NCBI RefSeq assembly: GCF_003344765.1
Contig: NZ_QPMH01000009.1
Coordinates: 86,832 to 150,831, forward strand
DNA from: Ferruginivarius sediminum
GTDB taxonomy: Bacteria > Pseudomonadota > Alphaproteobacteria > Kiloniellales > Rhodovibrionaceae
DNA length: 64,000 bases
Reading direction: 5' to 3'
Part shown: in pieces, positions 41,295-50,359 of the stretch
How positions within the stretch are numbered: the first letter of the stretch is position 1
Layout: every line of letters starts with the position of its first letter
Program-made: the position numbers and the translations under genes
Notes under the pieces: model-generated
Databases searched by the model: none
What the model saw: the letters and a program-made list of their open reading frames with translations, nothing else
Told to the model about the DNA's origin: nothing

Positions 41295-41930
41295 ATGAGC
41301 TTGCGTCTTGGCGACATTGCGCCCGATTTCCAGGCCGATACGACGGAGGGGCCGATCTCGTTCCACGAATGGATCGGCGACAGCTGGGCCATTCTGTTCT
41401 CACACCCGAAGGACTTCACGCCGGTCTGCACGACCGAACTGGGCGAGGTCGCGCGCCTGAAGCCCGAGTTCGACAAGCGCAACGTGAAGGTGATCGGGCT
41501 TTCGGTGGACCCGGTCGATTCCCACAGGAAGTGGGTCGGCGACATCGAGGAGACCCAGCACCAGAAGGTAGGTTATCCGATTATCGCGGATTCCGAGCGC
41601 AAGGTGGCCGACCTCTACGGGATGATCCATCCCGCGCACGACGAGGTCTACACCGTGCGCACGGTGTTCATCATCGACCCGCAGAAGCGGGTGCGGCTGA
41701 CCCTCACCTACCCGCAGACGGCAGGGCGCAATTTCGACGAAATCCTTCGCGTCATCGATTCCATGCAACTCACCGACCGGCATAAGGTGGCCACGCCGGT
41801 GAACTGGCGGCAGGGCGAGGACGTGATCATCGTGCCCGCCGTCAGTGACGAGGATGCGAAGCAGCTTTTCCCGAAGGGATGGAAGACGCTCAAGCCGTAC
41901 CTCCGGGTGACGCCCAGCCCGGACGCCTGA
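41295..41930 (+). CDS. 1-Cys peroxiredoxin (Prx6 type)
   Basis: Reduces hydrogen peroxide and alkyl hydroperoxides in the cytoplasm. The 211-residue protein has the Prx6 pattern: FSHPKDFTPVCTTELGEVARL with the single peroxidatic Cys45, no other Cys in the chain, and the longer C-terminal domain (VATPVNWRQGEDVIIVPAVSDEDAKQLFPKGWKTLKPYLR). The usual reductant for the group is glutathione or ascorbate. GAGGAGCGG precedes the ATG at 41295. It is driven by the strong promoter at 41167-41195. The rhodanese gene follows on the same strand after 106 bases. Confidence 0.95.
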   Translation: MSLRLGDIAPDFQADTTEGPISFHEWIGDSWAILFSHPKDFTPVCTTELGEVARLKPEFDKRNVKVIGLSVDPVDSHRKWVGDIEETQHQKVGYPIIADSERKVADLYGMIHPAHDEVYTVRTVFIIDPQKRVRLTLTYPQTAGRNFDEILRVIDSMQLTDRHKVATPVNWRQGEDVIIVPAVSDEDAKQLFPKGWKTLKPYLRVTPSPDA

Positions 41931-42036
41931 GCGGCGACGCGCGGCCTTTGCGCCGTGCCCGGCAAGTGGAGTAGGTTGCAATAGGCCGCCGCGGTCGTTT
42001 GCGAGCGGGCGCGGCGGCTTGATTTGTGAGGAGACA

Positions 42037-42477
42037 ATGCGAGAGGCGGCCCTGATGGTAGAGCGATACGCTGGTGACATCTCGCCGGATACCGCCTGGG
42101 AAATCCTGACGGACGATCCAAGCGCCGTGCTTGTCGACGTGCGCACGGACGCGGAGTGGAAATACGTCGGGGTGCCCGATCTTCGGGATCTGGAGAAGCA
42201 GCCGCTTTTCATCTCCTGGAAGGTCTTCCCGCACATGAGCGTGAACGAAACCTTCAGCGACGATGTCGCCGAGGCGGGGGTAGCCCAGGAGGACACGCTG
42301 CTGCTGTTGTGCCGTTCGGGCCAGCGCTCGGCGGATGCGGCGACGGCGTTGACCGCGCACGGCTTCCGGCGCTGCTACAACATCGCCGGCGGATTCGAGG
42401 GCGACAAGGACCACAATGGCCAGCGCGGCACGCTCGATGGGTGGAAAGCCCGTGGGCTGCCTTGGCTGCAGGACTGA
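42037..42477 (+). CDS. Rhodanese-like sulfurtransferase
   Basis: A 146-residue single-domain rhodanese. The active-site loop is CRSGQRS at 92-98, with Cys92 as the persulfide carrier. The upstream motif VLVDVRTDAEWKYVGVPDL and the end GFEGDKDHNGQRGTLDGWKARGLPW are typical of the family seen next to metZ in alphaproteobacteria. It is followed 19 bases later by metZ, so it may hand sulfur to homocysteine synthesis or simply be cotranscribed. The ATG at 42037 has TGAGGAGA upstream. Confidence 0.93.
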   Translation: MREAALMVERYAGDISPDTAWEILTDDPSAVLVDVRTDAEWKYVGVPDLRDLEKQPLFISWKVFPHMSVNETFSDDVAEAGVAQEDTLLLLCRSGQRSADAATALTAHGFRRCYNIAGGFEGDKDHNGQRGTLDGWKARGLPWLQD

Positions 42478-42496
42478 TTCCGACGGAAACCCGGGC

Positions 42497-43690
42497 ATGA
42501 ACGATACATCCAGAACGCTTGGCGACTGGCGCACACAGACCGACCTCGTCCGCGGCGGTCACATGCGCAGTGAGTTTCACGAGACCGCCGAAGCGATCTA
42601 TATGACCTCGGGTTACGTCTACGGCAGTGCCGAGGAGGCGGAGGCCGCCTTCAAGGGCGAGGTCTCGCGCTACATCTATTCGCGCTACGCCAATCCAACG
42701 GTCGCCATGTTCGAGGAACGCCTGCGCCGCCTTGAAGGGGCGGAGGCGTGCTTTGCCACCTCAAGCGGCATGGCGGCGGTGTTCGCCTCCATGATGTGCC
42801 AGCTCAAGGCGGGCGACCGCGTCGTGGCCAGCCGCGTGCTGTTCGGGTCCTGCCGGCACATCATCACGCAGATCCTGCCCCGCTTCGGCATCGAGGCGGA
42901 GCTGGTCGACGGCCCCGACCTCGCCGCGTGGGAGCAGGCGCTGTCGCGCCCCACGGCCTGCGTCTTCGTGGAGACGCCGGCCAATCCGACGCTGGAACTG
43001 GTGGACCTGGAGGCGGTGTGCACTCTTGCGCACAAGGCGGGGGCCAGCGTCATCGTGGATAATGTCTTCGCCACGCCGCTGCTGCAAAAGCCCCTGGCGT
43101 TCGGCGCCGACGTCGTCGTTTATTCCGCCACAAAGCACATCGACGGGCAGGGGCGGTGCCTGGGGGGCGCTGTCCTCGGCTGCGAGAGTTTCATCAACGA
43201 TACCTTGCAGCCCTTCATGCGCCACACCGGGCCGGCGCTTTCGCCGTTCAACGCCTGGGTGCTGCTGAAAGGTCTGGAGACACTGGCCCTGCGCCTCGAC
43301 CGGCATTGCGCCAACGCGCGTGAACTGGCCACATTCCTGGCCGGGCAACCGGGCGTGAGCGGCGTGCGCTATCCTGGCTTCGAGGGCTCGCCGCAGGTCG
43401 AACTGGCACGGAAGCAGATGTCACAAGGCGGCAGCGTCGTCGCCTTCGAGCTGGATGGCGGCAAGGAACACGCCTTTCGGATGCTGAACGCGCTTCGCCT
43501 TGTCGATATCTCGAACAACCTGGGCGACGCGAAGAGCCTGGTCACCCACCCGGCCACCACGACGCACCAGCGCTTCTCGCCCGAGGACCGCGCCGCCGCC
43601 GGCATCGGCGACGGACTGGTGCGCCTGTCGGTTGGCCTGGAAGACGTCGAGGACCTGAAAGCGGACCTGAAGCAGGCCCTGGCGGCTTAA
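42497..43690 (+). CDS. metZ: O-succinylhomoserine sulfhydrylase MetZ
   Basis: Forms homocysteine from O-succinylhomoserine and sulfide with PLP. The 397-residue enzyme has the PLP Lys213 in YSATKHIDGQGR (the HIDGQGR stretch is specific to MetZ), YSRYANPT, the conserved VETPANPTLELVDLEAV, and SLVTHPATTTHQR. It differs from the MetY at 9.6 kb in length and in this Lys motif. It is in one transcript with the rhodanese gene. It is convergent with tamB, and a GC-rich hairpin in the 79-base gap may be the shared terminator. Confidence 0.94.
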   Translation: MNDTSRTLGDWRTQTDLVRGGHMRSEFHETAEAIYMTSGYVYGSAEEAEAAFKGEVSRYIYSRYANPTVAMFEERLRRLEGAEACFATSSGMAAVFASMMCQLKAGDRVVASRVLFGSCRHIITQILPRFGIEAELVDGPDLAAWEQALSRPTACVFVETPANPTLELVDLEAVCTLAHKAGASVIVDNVFATPLLQKPLAFGADVVVYSATKHIDGQGRCLGGAVLGCESFINDTLQPFMRHTGPALSPFNAWVLLKGLETLALRLDRHCANARELATFLAGQPGVSGVRYPGFEGSPQVELARKQMSQGGSVVAFELDGGKEHAFRMLNALRLVDISNNLGDAKSLVTHPATTTHQRFSPEDRAAAGIGDGLVRLSVGLEDVEDLKADLKQALAA

Positions 43691-43769
43691 AGCGGATGGT
43701 GCGGCCCGCCGGGCGGGTGATGTTCTCTAGATGAGACGCCCGCTGAGTGGGAAATGACGCTCGCCGGGG

Positions 43770-46700
43770 CTAATAATCCCACTTGAACTGGATGCCGACC
43801 TCGCTGCTGCCGGTGGCGCCGACGCGGCTTTCCACGGCGATGTTGTCGGTCAGGTCCACCTCGACCTTGGCGGAACTGCTTTCGGTGGACGCGCCCTGTT
43901 CGACGCCGACGAAGACGTCGCCGCCGATGTACTTGCCGGCAGTGACGGAGGGGTCGCCGGCCTCGGTGCTGCCGACGCTGAGCACATCGACGCCGACCAG
44001 GCCGCGGATCCGATCGAGGATCCCGGCACCGCCGCCACCGGTCGTAAGCTGCGCCACGGCGAGGCCCAACTGCCCGGCCTCCATGGCGGAGAGTTCGGTC
44101 GCGCTCTTTCCGAACAACAGGCGGGAGATCACCTCGTCCTGCGGCAGCTCCGGCGTCGAACTGAGCGTCAGTTCCGGCTGTTGCGCCGGGCCGGAGACGG
44201 CCACGGTGACGTCGATGTCGCGGCCGCTGTGAAAAGCTTCCGCCGTGATGGATGGGTCGATTTCGCTGCCGCCGTCGAAGTCGACCTCGCCGCGGTTCAG
44301 CTTGAAGGCCTTGCCCAGGAAGTCGACCTGTCCGCGCACGGCCCGTAGCTGTCCGTTGATGACGGGCTGGTCCGCCGTGCCGGTGACGGCAAGGTTGCCC
44401 GACCATTCGGAATCCAGGCCACCTCCGCGCATGAAGAAGCGACTGGGAACATCGACGGCGATATCCAGCTTTATACGGCTGGGCTTTGCCGCTTCGCTCT
44501 CGCTCTCGCTTTCGGGCGTCTTCGGCGGCTCGGCCCCGGCAAGGCTGTCGCCGCCCACCTCGACAACATCGAGGCTGGCGACCTCTGGCGGCAGGGAGTC
44601 GGGGATGCGGGCCTCGCCGCGCTCGACGGTGACGACACCCTGCAGCAGCAGGTCGTCGAACGGCCCGGTCACCGCCAGATCCAGGTCCGTGCGCGCCGTG
44701 ATCTCGTCGCGCCGGACAAGGGTGGCGTTCTTCGCCGTCAGCGTCAGATCGACCGCCTGGCCCGCACCGCCATAGACGTTGACGCTGCCGCTGGCCATCA
44801 CGCTGCCCTTGCCGCCGTCGCGTGCCTCGAAGCGGGCAATCTGAAGTGCCTCGCCATCGCCTTCGATGCGTGCGTTCAGATCGGTCAGCAGCGTGCCGGT
44901 CGTCAGGTTCTCGTATGTGGCACCGGTCAATGCGATGTGCCCGCGCGGCTGCGGGTCGCCAAGGCTGCCCTCGATGCGAAGCGCGACGTCGCCCTGGCCG
45001 GTCAGGCGGTGGCCGGAAACCGGGACGAAGGGCATCAGCGGCGCCACGTCGCCCTGCCAGGAAACCTCGGCCCGCACTGGCCCGTCGGGCGGCAATCCGG
45101 CGGCCACGGGCGCAAGCGACAAGCGCATCGGCAACTGCACCGAGAGTTGCACGGGCGTTTCCGAAAGTCCGCGCGCCTGCCCCGAGGCTGTCAGGGTGCC
45201 GCCGGAAATCCGGCCCTGCAGCCAGGCGTCGAGCGGCGGCAGGTCGGCCCCTTCCAGGCCGATTTCGGCGGCGTTGAACTGGAACGAGCCTTCCGGGCGT
45301 GCCAGCGGCCCTGAAAGCTCCATGCGTCCGTCGAGATTGCCGGACAGCTTCGGCTCCGCCAGGACCAGCCGCGTCAACGCCAGCGGCAGGGATTCCAACT
45401 GCGCTGTGGCGTCGATGCGTTCCGCCGTGCGCTCCAGATCCAGGCGCAGCGTGCCGCCCTCCGCCTGCACCGCCAGATCGCTCAGCGTGAGAGAAGCCGG
45501 CTCCAGGCGCAGCACGGCCGGCCGCTCCAGGCTCAACGCCTTACCCTGTGTATCGGCATTCAGCCGCGTCAACGTCAGTTGCGTCACCGCGCCTTCAAGC
45601 GCCACGCTGGCGTCGGCGGAGACCTGCAACGGACCGAACGCCTCGCCCGACGCTTCCAGCCGGAGGTTGGCCTTCGCCGGACCGCCATCGACGCGGAGGG
45701 AAGCAGCGTCCAGCTTCGCCGGCCCGGCAGTCGCATTGGCAAGGGCGATGCGCGCCGTCCCGCCGGGATTGGCGAAGGCGTCATCCACCTCGGCTTTCAG
45801 TTCAAGCGTACCGGCGGTGGCGTCGCCACCATAGGTCACGTCCGTGAGGCGACCGTCCAGCGTAACGCCCTGACCAGTGCTGCCGGCGCCAAGGGAGACC
45901 GAGACCCGTCCCGTTCCCGATAGCGGCAGGTCGAAGCGCTGGCCAAGCTTGGCGAGGTCCGTCACCTCGACATCGGCGCCACCCGTCAACACACCGCCCT
46001 CCAGCGGGGCCGACAGCCGTCCGCCGGACACCTTGAAGCCGCTGCCCGTGGCGTCGAGTTTGGCAAGCTGGAATGCGGCGCCCGTCAGGGCGAAGTCGGT
46101 GCTGGCCCTGACCGCGCCCACCATCGTCGCGCTGGCCTCGGCGTCGATGCTTCCGTTGGGTTTGCTGGCAAGTTGCCGGGCCGTCACCTGGACTTTCAGC
46201 AGGCCAAACGGCGTGCCCTCGACGGCGGCGTCGGCAATCTCAAGCCCTGCCTCCACGCCGGGGTCGGCGGTGGGGCCGGACAGCCTGACCGTTCCGCTCG
46301 CGGCGCCGGACAGGCGGGTGCCAAGCGGCTCTGACAGGATGTCCGTCTCCGGCAGCGCCACGTCGAAGGCGCCATCGATCGTGTCGAAGCTGGCCGGGAA
46401 GCCCAGTTCGCCGGCGATGCGGGCGTTCCCGGACTCCATGGACAGGTTCCGGAGCGTCAGCGCCCCGTCGTCGGCGAGATTGATATCCGTTGCCAGCGAG
46501 ACCGCGCCCCCGGCCAGCGTGTCCAGGATCGGCTCCGCGCCCCAGGTGACGTCGCGAAGATCCCCCGCGACGGTACCCTGAAGCAGACTGTCCTCGCCGC
46601 CGAAGGCAAGATGACCGTTCAGCTTGCCTTGCCCGACGAGACCGATCATGGGGTTCAAGCTGGCCAGCTTGCCGATTTCCAGCTCGAACGCCGTGTCGCC

Positions 46701-48143
46701 CACGCCGGTGGCCAGATCGACGCTGCCCTGGAAGCGGGCCGTCAGGTCGGGGCCGTCGAGCGTTGCGGTCATGGCCGACAGCGTCATCGCGTCGAGATCC
46801 AGATCGCCCGCCAGATCGACAGTGAGCGGTGCCCCGCTGAACCCGGCGAATTCGGGACCGGCCAGATCGACTGTCCCGCTTGTCACCTTGGCGGTCAGAC
46901 GGCCACGCGTCATCGTGTCGTCGGGGTCGAGTTTGGCGGCGATCTCGACGGCATCGGCGCTCACGTCGGGCAGCGCAAGGCGGTCGGCCGTGATGGCCGC
47001 TTCGAGCTTCGGTGCGGAGAGGGGGCCGCGCGCCTGGAAATCGGCTTTCGCGCCTATGAGGTTGGAAAGCCCCGCCAGCGTGGCGAAGGGCTCGGGCGTC
47101 AGGATGTCGACGTCGCCATGGGCATCGATCGTCCCGGCGTCGCCGTCCAGCGTTCCGGTAAGCTGCATCGTTGCGTTCGGCGTCGCGATGCGGGCGCGTT
47201 CGATATTGGCCCCGCTCTTGCCCTTGCGGCTGAGGGTCAGGCCGAACTCGGCCGCGCCGCCGATCAGTCGTGCGATGTCGGGCGGCAGAATGGCTTGCAC
47301 GTCCGCTTGTCCATCGATCGTGGCGCGCTTGGCCGCCTCAAGAGCCAGATCGGCGGTGATGCTGGCATCCGCGCCAAGTCGGGCCTCCGCCCGGCCGCGC
47401 CAGTCGTCGATGGGAGCGTTGCCGGAAAGCGAGGCCGACACGCTCTCATCCGCGTCGAGATTCAGCGCACCGGCCAGCAGCCCGCCGGCCGCGCCGGACA
47501 ACTCCGCGTCAACACCAAGGTTTCGTTCGTCGGGCGTGTACTCGGCGCGCGCCGTGAGGATGCCGCCCGGCGCGTCCAGGCGCTCCACCCGCAGGCGCGA
47601 GGTCAGCGCGCCGGCTGCCGGTGCGGCGGCTTGCCCGTCGATAGCGAAGGTTGCCGCTTCGCCAAGCACCGCCTCGCCAAGCTCCAGCCGTTCGACACTC
47701 AGCGAGTCCAGGCGGATCGGCACGGGCAGACGGGGCAGCGCGAAGGGCTCGGCGGGCGCGGGCTCTTCTTCCGCCGCACCTTCGGGCAGGCGCGCCAGAT
47801 GGATTTGCCCGGCATGAATGCGGGCAATCTCCATCCGACCCGCGAACAGTGCCATGGGCCGCCATGCGACCTCGGCCGATTCCAGGGTAAGCCACACCCC
47901 GTCGGGATCGCGCAGTACCAATCGGTCGAGTGCCAGGCGTTGCGGCAGTGGCCCCGACAAGCCGCTCACCTCGGCCTCGGCGCCTTCCTCGGCCAGCGCC
48001 TTTTCCAGCCGGTCCTGCAGCCATGCCTGTCCGCGCTCGGTGTTGACGGCGGCCCAGGTGGCCAGGACGAGCATGAGAATCACGGCCAGCAGGCCGCCGC
48101 ACAGAATCGCGGTGAGTTTCAAGGCGCGGCGCACGCGGGTCAC
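43770..48143 (-). CDS. tamB: Translocation and assembly module subunit TamB
   Basis: A 1,457-residue inner-membrane-anchored periplasmic protein. One N-terminal membrane segment (about 8-33, LTAILCGGLLAVILMLVLATWAAV) is followed by about 1,000 residues of repetitive beta structure, the kind that forms a hydrophobic groove for lipid or outer-membrane-protein passage. The C-terminal DUF490 domain covers about 1,100-1,457, ending in the typical GIQFKWDY. With TamA it helps insert outer-membrane proteins or move phospholipids between membranes. The GTG start is one base after the TamA stop, so it is translationally coupled. Length is within the family range. Confidence 0.93.
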   Translation of the reverse strand: MTRVRRALKLTAILCGGLLAVILMLVLATWAAVNTERGQAWLQDRLEKALAEEGAEAEVSGLSGPLPQRLALDRLVLRDPDGVWLTLESAEVAWRPMALFAGRMEIARIHAGQIHLARLPEGAAEEEPAPAEPFALPRLPVPIRLDSLSVERLELGEAVLGEAATFAIDGQAAAPAAGALTSRLRVERLDAPGGILTARAEYTPDERNLGVDAELSGAAGGLLAGALNLDADESVSASLSGNAPIDDWRGRAEARLGADASITADLALEAAKRATIDGQADVQAILPPDIARLIGGAAEFGLTLSRKGKSGANIERARIATPNATMQLTGTLDGDAGTIDAHGDVDILTPEPFATLAGLSNLIGAKADFQARGPLSAPKLEAAITADRLALPDVSADAVEIAAKLDPDDTMTRGRLTAKVTSGTVDLAGPEFAGFSGAPLTVDLAGDLDLDAMTLSAMTATLDGPDLTARFQGSVDLATGVGDTAFELEIGKLASLNPMIGLVGQGKLNGHLAFGGEDSLLQGTVAGDLRDVTWGAEPILDTLAGGAVSLATDINLADDGALTLRNLSMESGNARIAGELGFPASFDTIDGAFDVALPETDILSEPLGTRLSGAASGTVRLSGPTADPGVEAGLEIADAAVEGTPFGLLKVQVTARQLASKPNGSIDAEASATMVGAVRASTDFALTGAAFQLAKLDATGSGFKVSGGRLSAPLEGGVLTGGADVEVTDLAKLGQRFDLPLSGTGRVSVSLGAGSTGQGVTLDGRLTDVTYGGDATAGTLELKAEVDDAFANPGGTARIALANATAGPAKLDAASLRVDGGPAKANLRLEASGEAFGPLQVSADASVALEGAVTQLTLTRLNADTQGKALSLERPAVLRLEPASLTLSDLAVQAEGGTLRLDLERTAERIDATAQLESLPLALTRLVLAEPKLSGNLDGRMELSGPLARPEGSFQFNAAEIGLEGADLPPLDAWLQGRISGGTLTASGQARGLSETPVQLSVQLPMRLSLAPVAAGLPPDGPVRAEVSWQGDVAPLMPFVPVSGHRLTGQGDVALRIEGSLGDPQPRGHIALTGATYENLTTGTLLTDLNARIEGDGEALQIARFEARDGGKGSVMASGSVNVYGGAGQAVDLTLTAKNATLVRRDEITARTDLDLAVTGPFDDLLLQGVVTVERGEARIPDSLPPEVASLDVVEVGGDSLAGAEPPKTPESESESEAAKPSRIKLDIAVDVPSRFFMRGGGLDSEWSGNLAVTGTADQPVINGQLRAVRGQVDFLGKAFKLNRGEVDFDGGSEIDPSITAEAFHSGRDIDVTVAVSGPAQQPELTLSSTPELPQDEVISRLLFGKSATELSAMEAGQLGLAVAQLTTGGGGAGILDRIRGLVGVDVLSVGSTEAGDPSVTAGKYIGGDVFVGVEQGASTESSSAKVEVDLTDNIAVESRVGATGSSEVGIQFKWDY

Positions 48144-48144
48144 G

Positions 48145-50028
48145 TCAGAACGCCTGTCCCAGGCTGATGTAGAATTCGAAGGTGTCGTCGACGTCCCGTG
48201 GGTTCAGCGGGAACGCCACGTCCAGGCGCACCGGCCCGATGCCGGTGAAGTACCGCAGTCCGAGCCCGGCGGCATAGCGCAGCTTCTTCTCGCCTTTGAA
48301 GCTGGGATCCGGCATCGGCTCGTCATAGACGTTACCGGCATCGATAAAAGGTACAATCCCGACATTGTCGGTAACCCGGACGCGCACCTCCGCGTTCAAC
48401 TCGATCAGCGAGCGGCCGCCCAACGGGTCGTTGTCATCGTCCAGCGGACCAACCGTCTGGAAGTCGAAGCCCCGGATCGATCCGCCGCCGCCGGCGTAGA
48501 AGCGCTTGCCGGCCGGGATCTGCTCCGTCTCCACGCCGACGATGGAGCCAATGCGCGCACGGCTCGCCAACACGAAGCGCTCTTCGCTATCGAGTGCCAG
48601 ATAGGTGGAGCCGGCGACCACGTTGCGCAAGAACGCCTGGGTGTCCTCGACGGTTTCAATGAAGGGCGTCGTCTCGAAAGCCAGGCGTGAGCCTTCCGTC
48701 GGGTCCAGAAGGCTGTTGCGCGTGTCGCGGGTCAGGGTGAGCGGTGTGCCGAACAGTACGAAGGTTCGCTGGCCCTCGTTGTCCGTGTCACGTGTCAACT
48801 CGGCCAGGCCGCCGGCGCTGGCGCTCCAGGCCTCGTTCAACTGGCGCTCCAGGCCCAGGAAGCTCGACAGCGCCTCCTCCTGGAAGGCGTCGTTATCCAG
48901 CCGGCGCAATTCGGTATTCGCGATCAGCTTCTGATCCGGGCGCAGGAAGCGCGGCTTGCTGAGGTCGGTGCGCACGCTCTGTTCGATCACACCGGCGTTG
49001 AGTGACAGGCGCACCGTCTCGTTTTCGCGGAAAAAGTTGCGGTGCTCCCAGAACGCGGTCCCGGATGGCCCTTCGGAGGTCGAGAAGCGCGCCGTGAAGC
49101 CGATGGAGCGGTGCGCGCGTTCCTTGAATCGGAAGGTCACCGGCAGTTCGCCATCCCGTGGCTCGCCACGCTCCACACCGATGCTGGCGAACAGGCGGGT
49201 CTCCATCAACTCCCGGCGGACGTCGGCCACCTGATCCTGCGAGAAGGCCTCGTCCTCCTGCCAGGTGCGGAAGCCATCGATGTAATCGCGCTCGACACTC
49301 TCCAGGCCTTCCAGGTTCCACGCGCCGAACGTCAGGAACGGCCCCGGCTCGATGCGCCAGCGCACCTCCATCGTCGTCTGGCCGTGGTCCACCAAAGCCT
49401 TGCGCTCGGCAACCTCGGCAAGGGGGTAGCCGTTGTTCTCAAGCTGCCGCAGCAGGGCGCGCTGGGCTTGCAGGATGCGGGGCGCGCGGGCGCGCATGCC
49501 ATATTCGAGACCCAGGTCGCCGGCGCTTCGCGGCACCTTGGCATCTTCCGGGAGTTCGCGGGTGTAGGCGATATCCACCTCGGCCAGCAGGTAGACGGTG
49601 CCCGGCTTGATATCGAGTGTAACCCTGGCCGGCTCCGCCCCGGTGTCGATGCGGTAGTCGACGGTGGCCTGGTAGAACCCTTCCGAGTGCAGCGCCTTCA
49701 GCAGGCGCTCCACATCGTCCTCGGCCCGCCGGCGCAGGCCCGTCACGCTTCGCGGTTGCTCTTCCTCAAGTGCGATAAGCTGCGAGGTGCGGCGCAGGAT
49801 GTCGAGAAGAGCGTCGTCCTCAACGCCCTCGATGGCCGTTTCGTATGGTATGCGCGGTTCCGCCGCCGGCTCTTCGGCTGACGTCTCGCTGTCGGACCCG
49901 GCCGGCGGCGTGCCCGGTGCCTCCATATTCTGCGCCGGCGCCGGGATCGCGGTCATAAAGCAGCCAAGGGCGGTTGCGCTCAAGGCAAGCGCGACAGCGG
50001 CGGCGAAGCGTGCGGAAAGGAATGTCAA
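48145..50028 (-). CDS. tamA: Outer-membrane assembly protein TamA
   Basis: A 627-residue Omp85-family protein. It has a signal peptide, an N-terminal region with POTRA domains (about 60-300; RARAPRILQAQRALLRQLENNGYPLAEVAERKALVD and PGPFLTFGAWNLEGLESVERDYI are POTRA-like), and a C-terminal 16-strand barrel. The barrel includes the FRAGGGGSIRGF-type lid-lock motif (RFYAGGGGSIRGFDFQTVGP) and ends in FYISLGQAF with a terminal Phe. The start I prefer is a TTG at 50028, because it gives a complete signal peptide and has AGGATC upstream. The open frame extends 100 residues further but with non-protein-like sequence. tamB follows after one base. Confidence 0.9.
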   Translation of the reverse strand: MTFLSARFAAAVALALSATALGCFMTAIPAPAQNMEAPGTPPAGSDSETSAEEPAAEPRIPYETAIEGVEDDALLDILRRTSQLIALEEEQPRSVTGLRRRAEDDVERLLKALHSEGFYQATVDYRIDTGAEPARVTLDIKPGTVYLLAEVDIAYTRELPEDAKVPRSAGDLGLEYGMRARAPRILQAQRALLRQLENNGYPLAEVAERKALVDHGQTTMEVRWRIEPGPFLTFGAWNLEGLESVERDYIDGFRTWQEDEAFSQDQVADVRRELMETRLFASIGVERGEPRDGELPVTFRFKERAHRSIGFTARFSTSEGPSGTAFWEHRNFFRENETVRLSLNAGVIEQSVRTDLSKPRFLRPDQKLIANTELRRLDNDAFQEEALSSFLGLERQLNEAWSASAGGLAELTRDTDNEGQRTFVLFGTPLTLTRDTRNSLLDPTEGSRLAFETTPFIETVEDTQAFLRNVVAGSTYLALDSEERFVLASRARIGSIVGVETEQIPAGKRFYAGGGGSIRGFDFQTVGPLDDDNDPLGGRSLIELNAEVRVRVTDNVGIVPFIDAGNVYDEPMPDPSFKGEKKLRYAAGLGLRYFTGIGPVRLDVAFPLNPRDVDDTFEFYISLGQAF

Positions 50029-50359
50029 GTTGGTTTGATCCTGCCTTCGAACACGATCTCGTCGCTCGTGCCGCCCTAACCCGATCCCGCGCAACACAAG
50101 AGGTTGATAGTGATTGGCGGACCGCGTCAGGTAAAGGGCACGTCGGGACTGCCGGGTCCGCGGCGAATAACGCCCCGACACGTATTGCGGTTCCGGACAA
50201 TGCCTCCGATCTGCGAAGGCAGGGAAGAAAAGGCGACGCTGTCTGGAGGATGGCGCGCCCCGACGATGCGTCAAGCTGTCGGCTTGTAGCGGGGGCCGTA
50301 TGGCGATAGCCCGCCGTGGCCGGAGCATGGCGAAACCTCAACCACCGGGATGCGGATTT
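50029..50359. other. 331-base divergent region between tamA and the fused kinase gene
   Basis: I see no gene. The region must hold the promoters of tamA (minus) and of the phosphotransferase-kinase fusion gene (plus), but no consensus sigma-70 pair stands out. Several in-frame ATGs at 50300, 50327, 50360 and 50393 make the start of the plus-strand gene uncertain. Confidence 0.5.

Noticed and set aside
50029..50328. A 100-residue N-terminal extension of TamA
   Set aside because: It would precede a normal signal peptide and has shadow-like composition.
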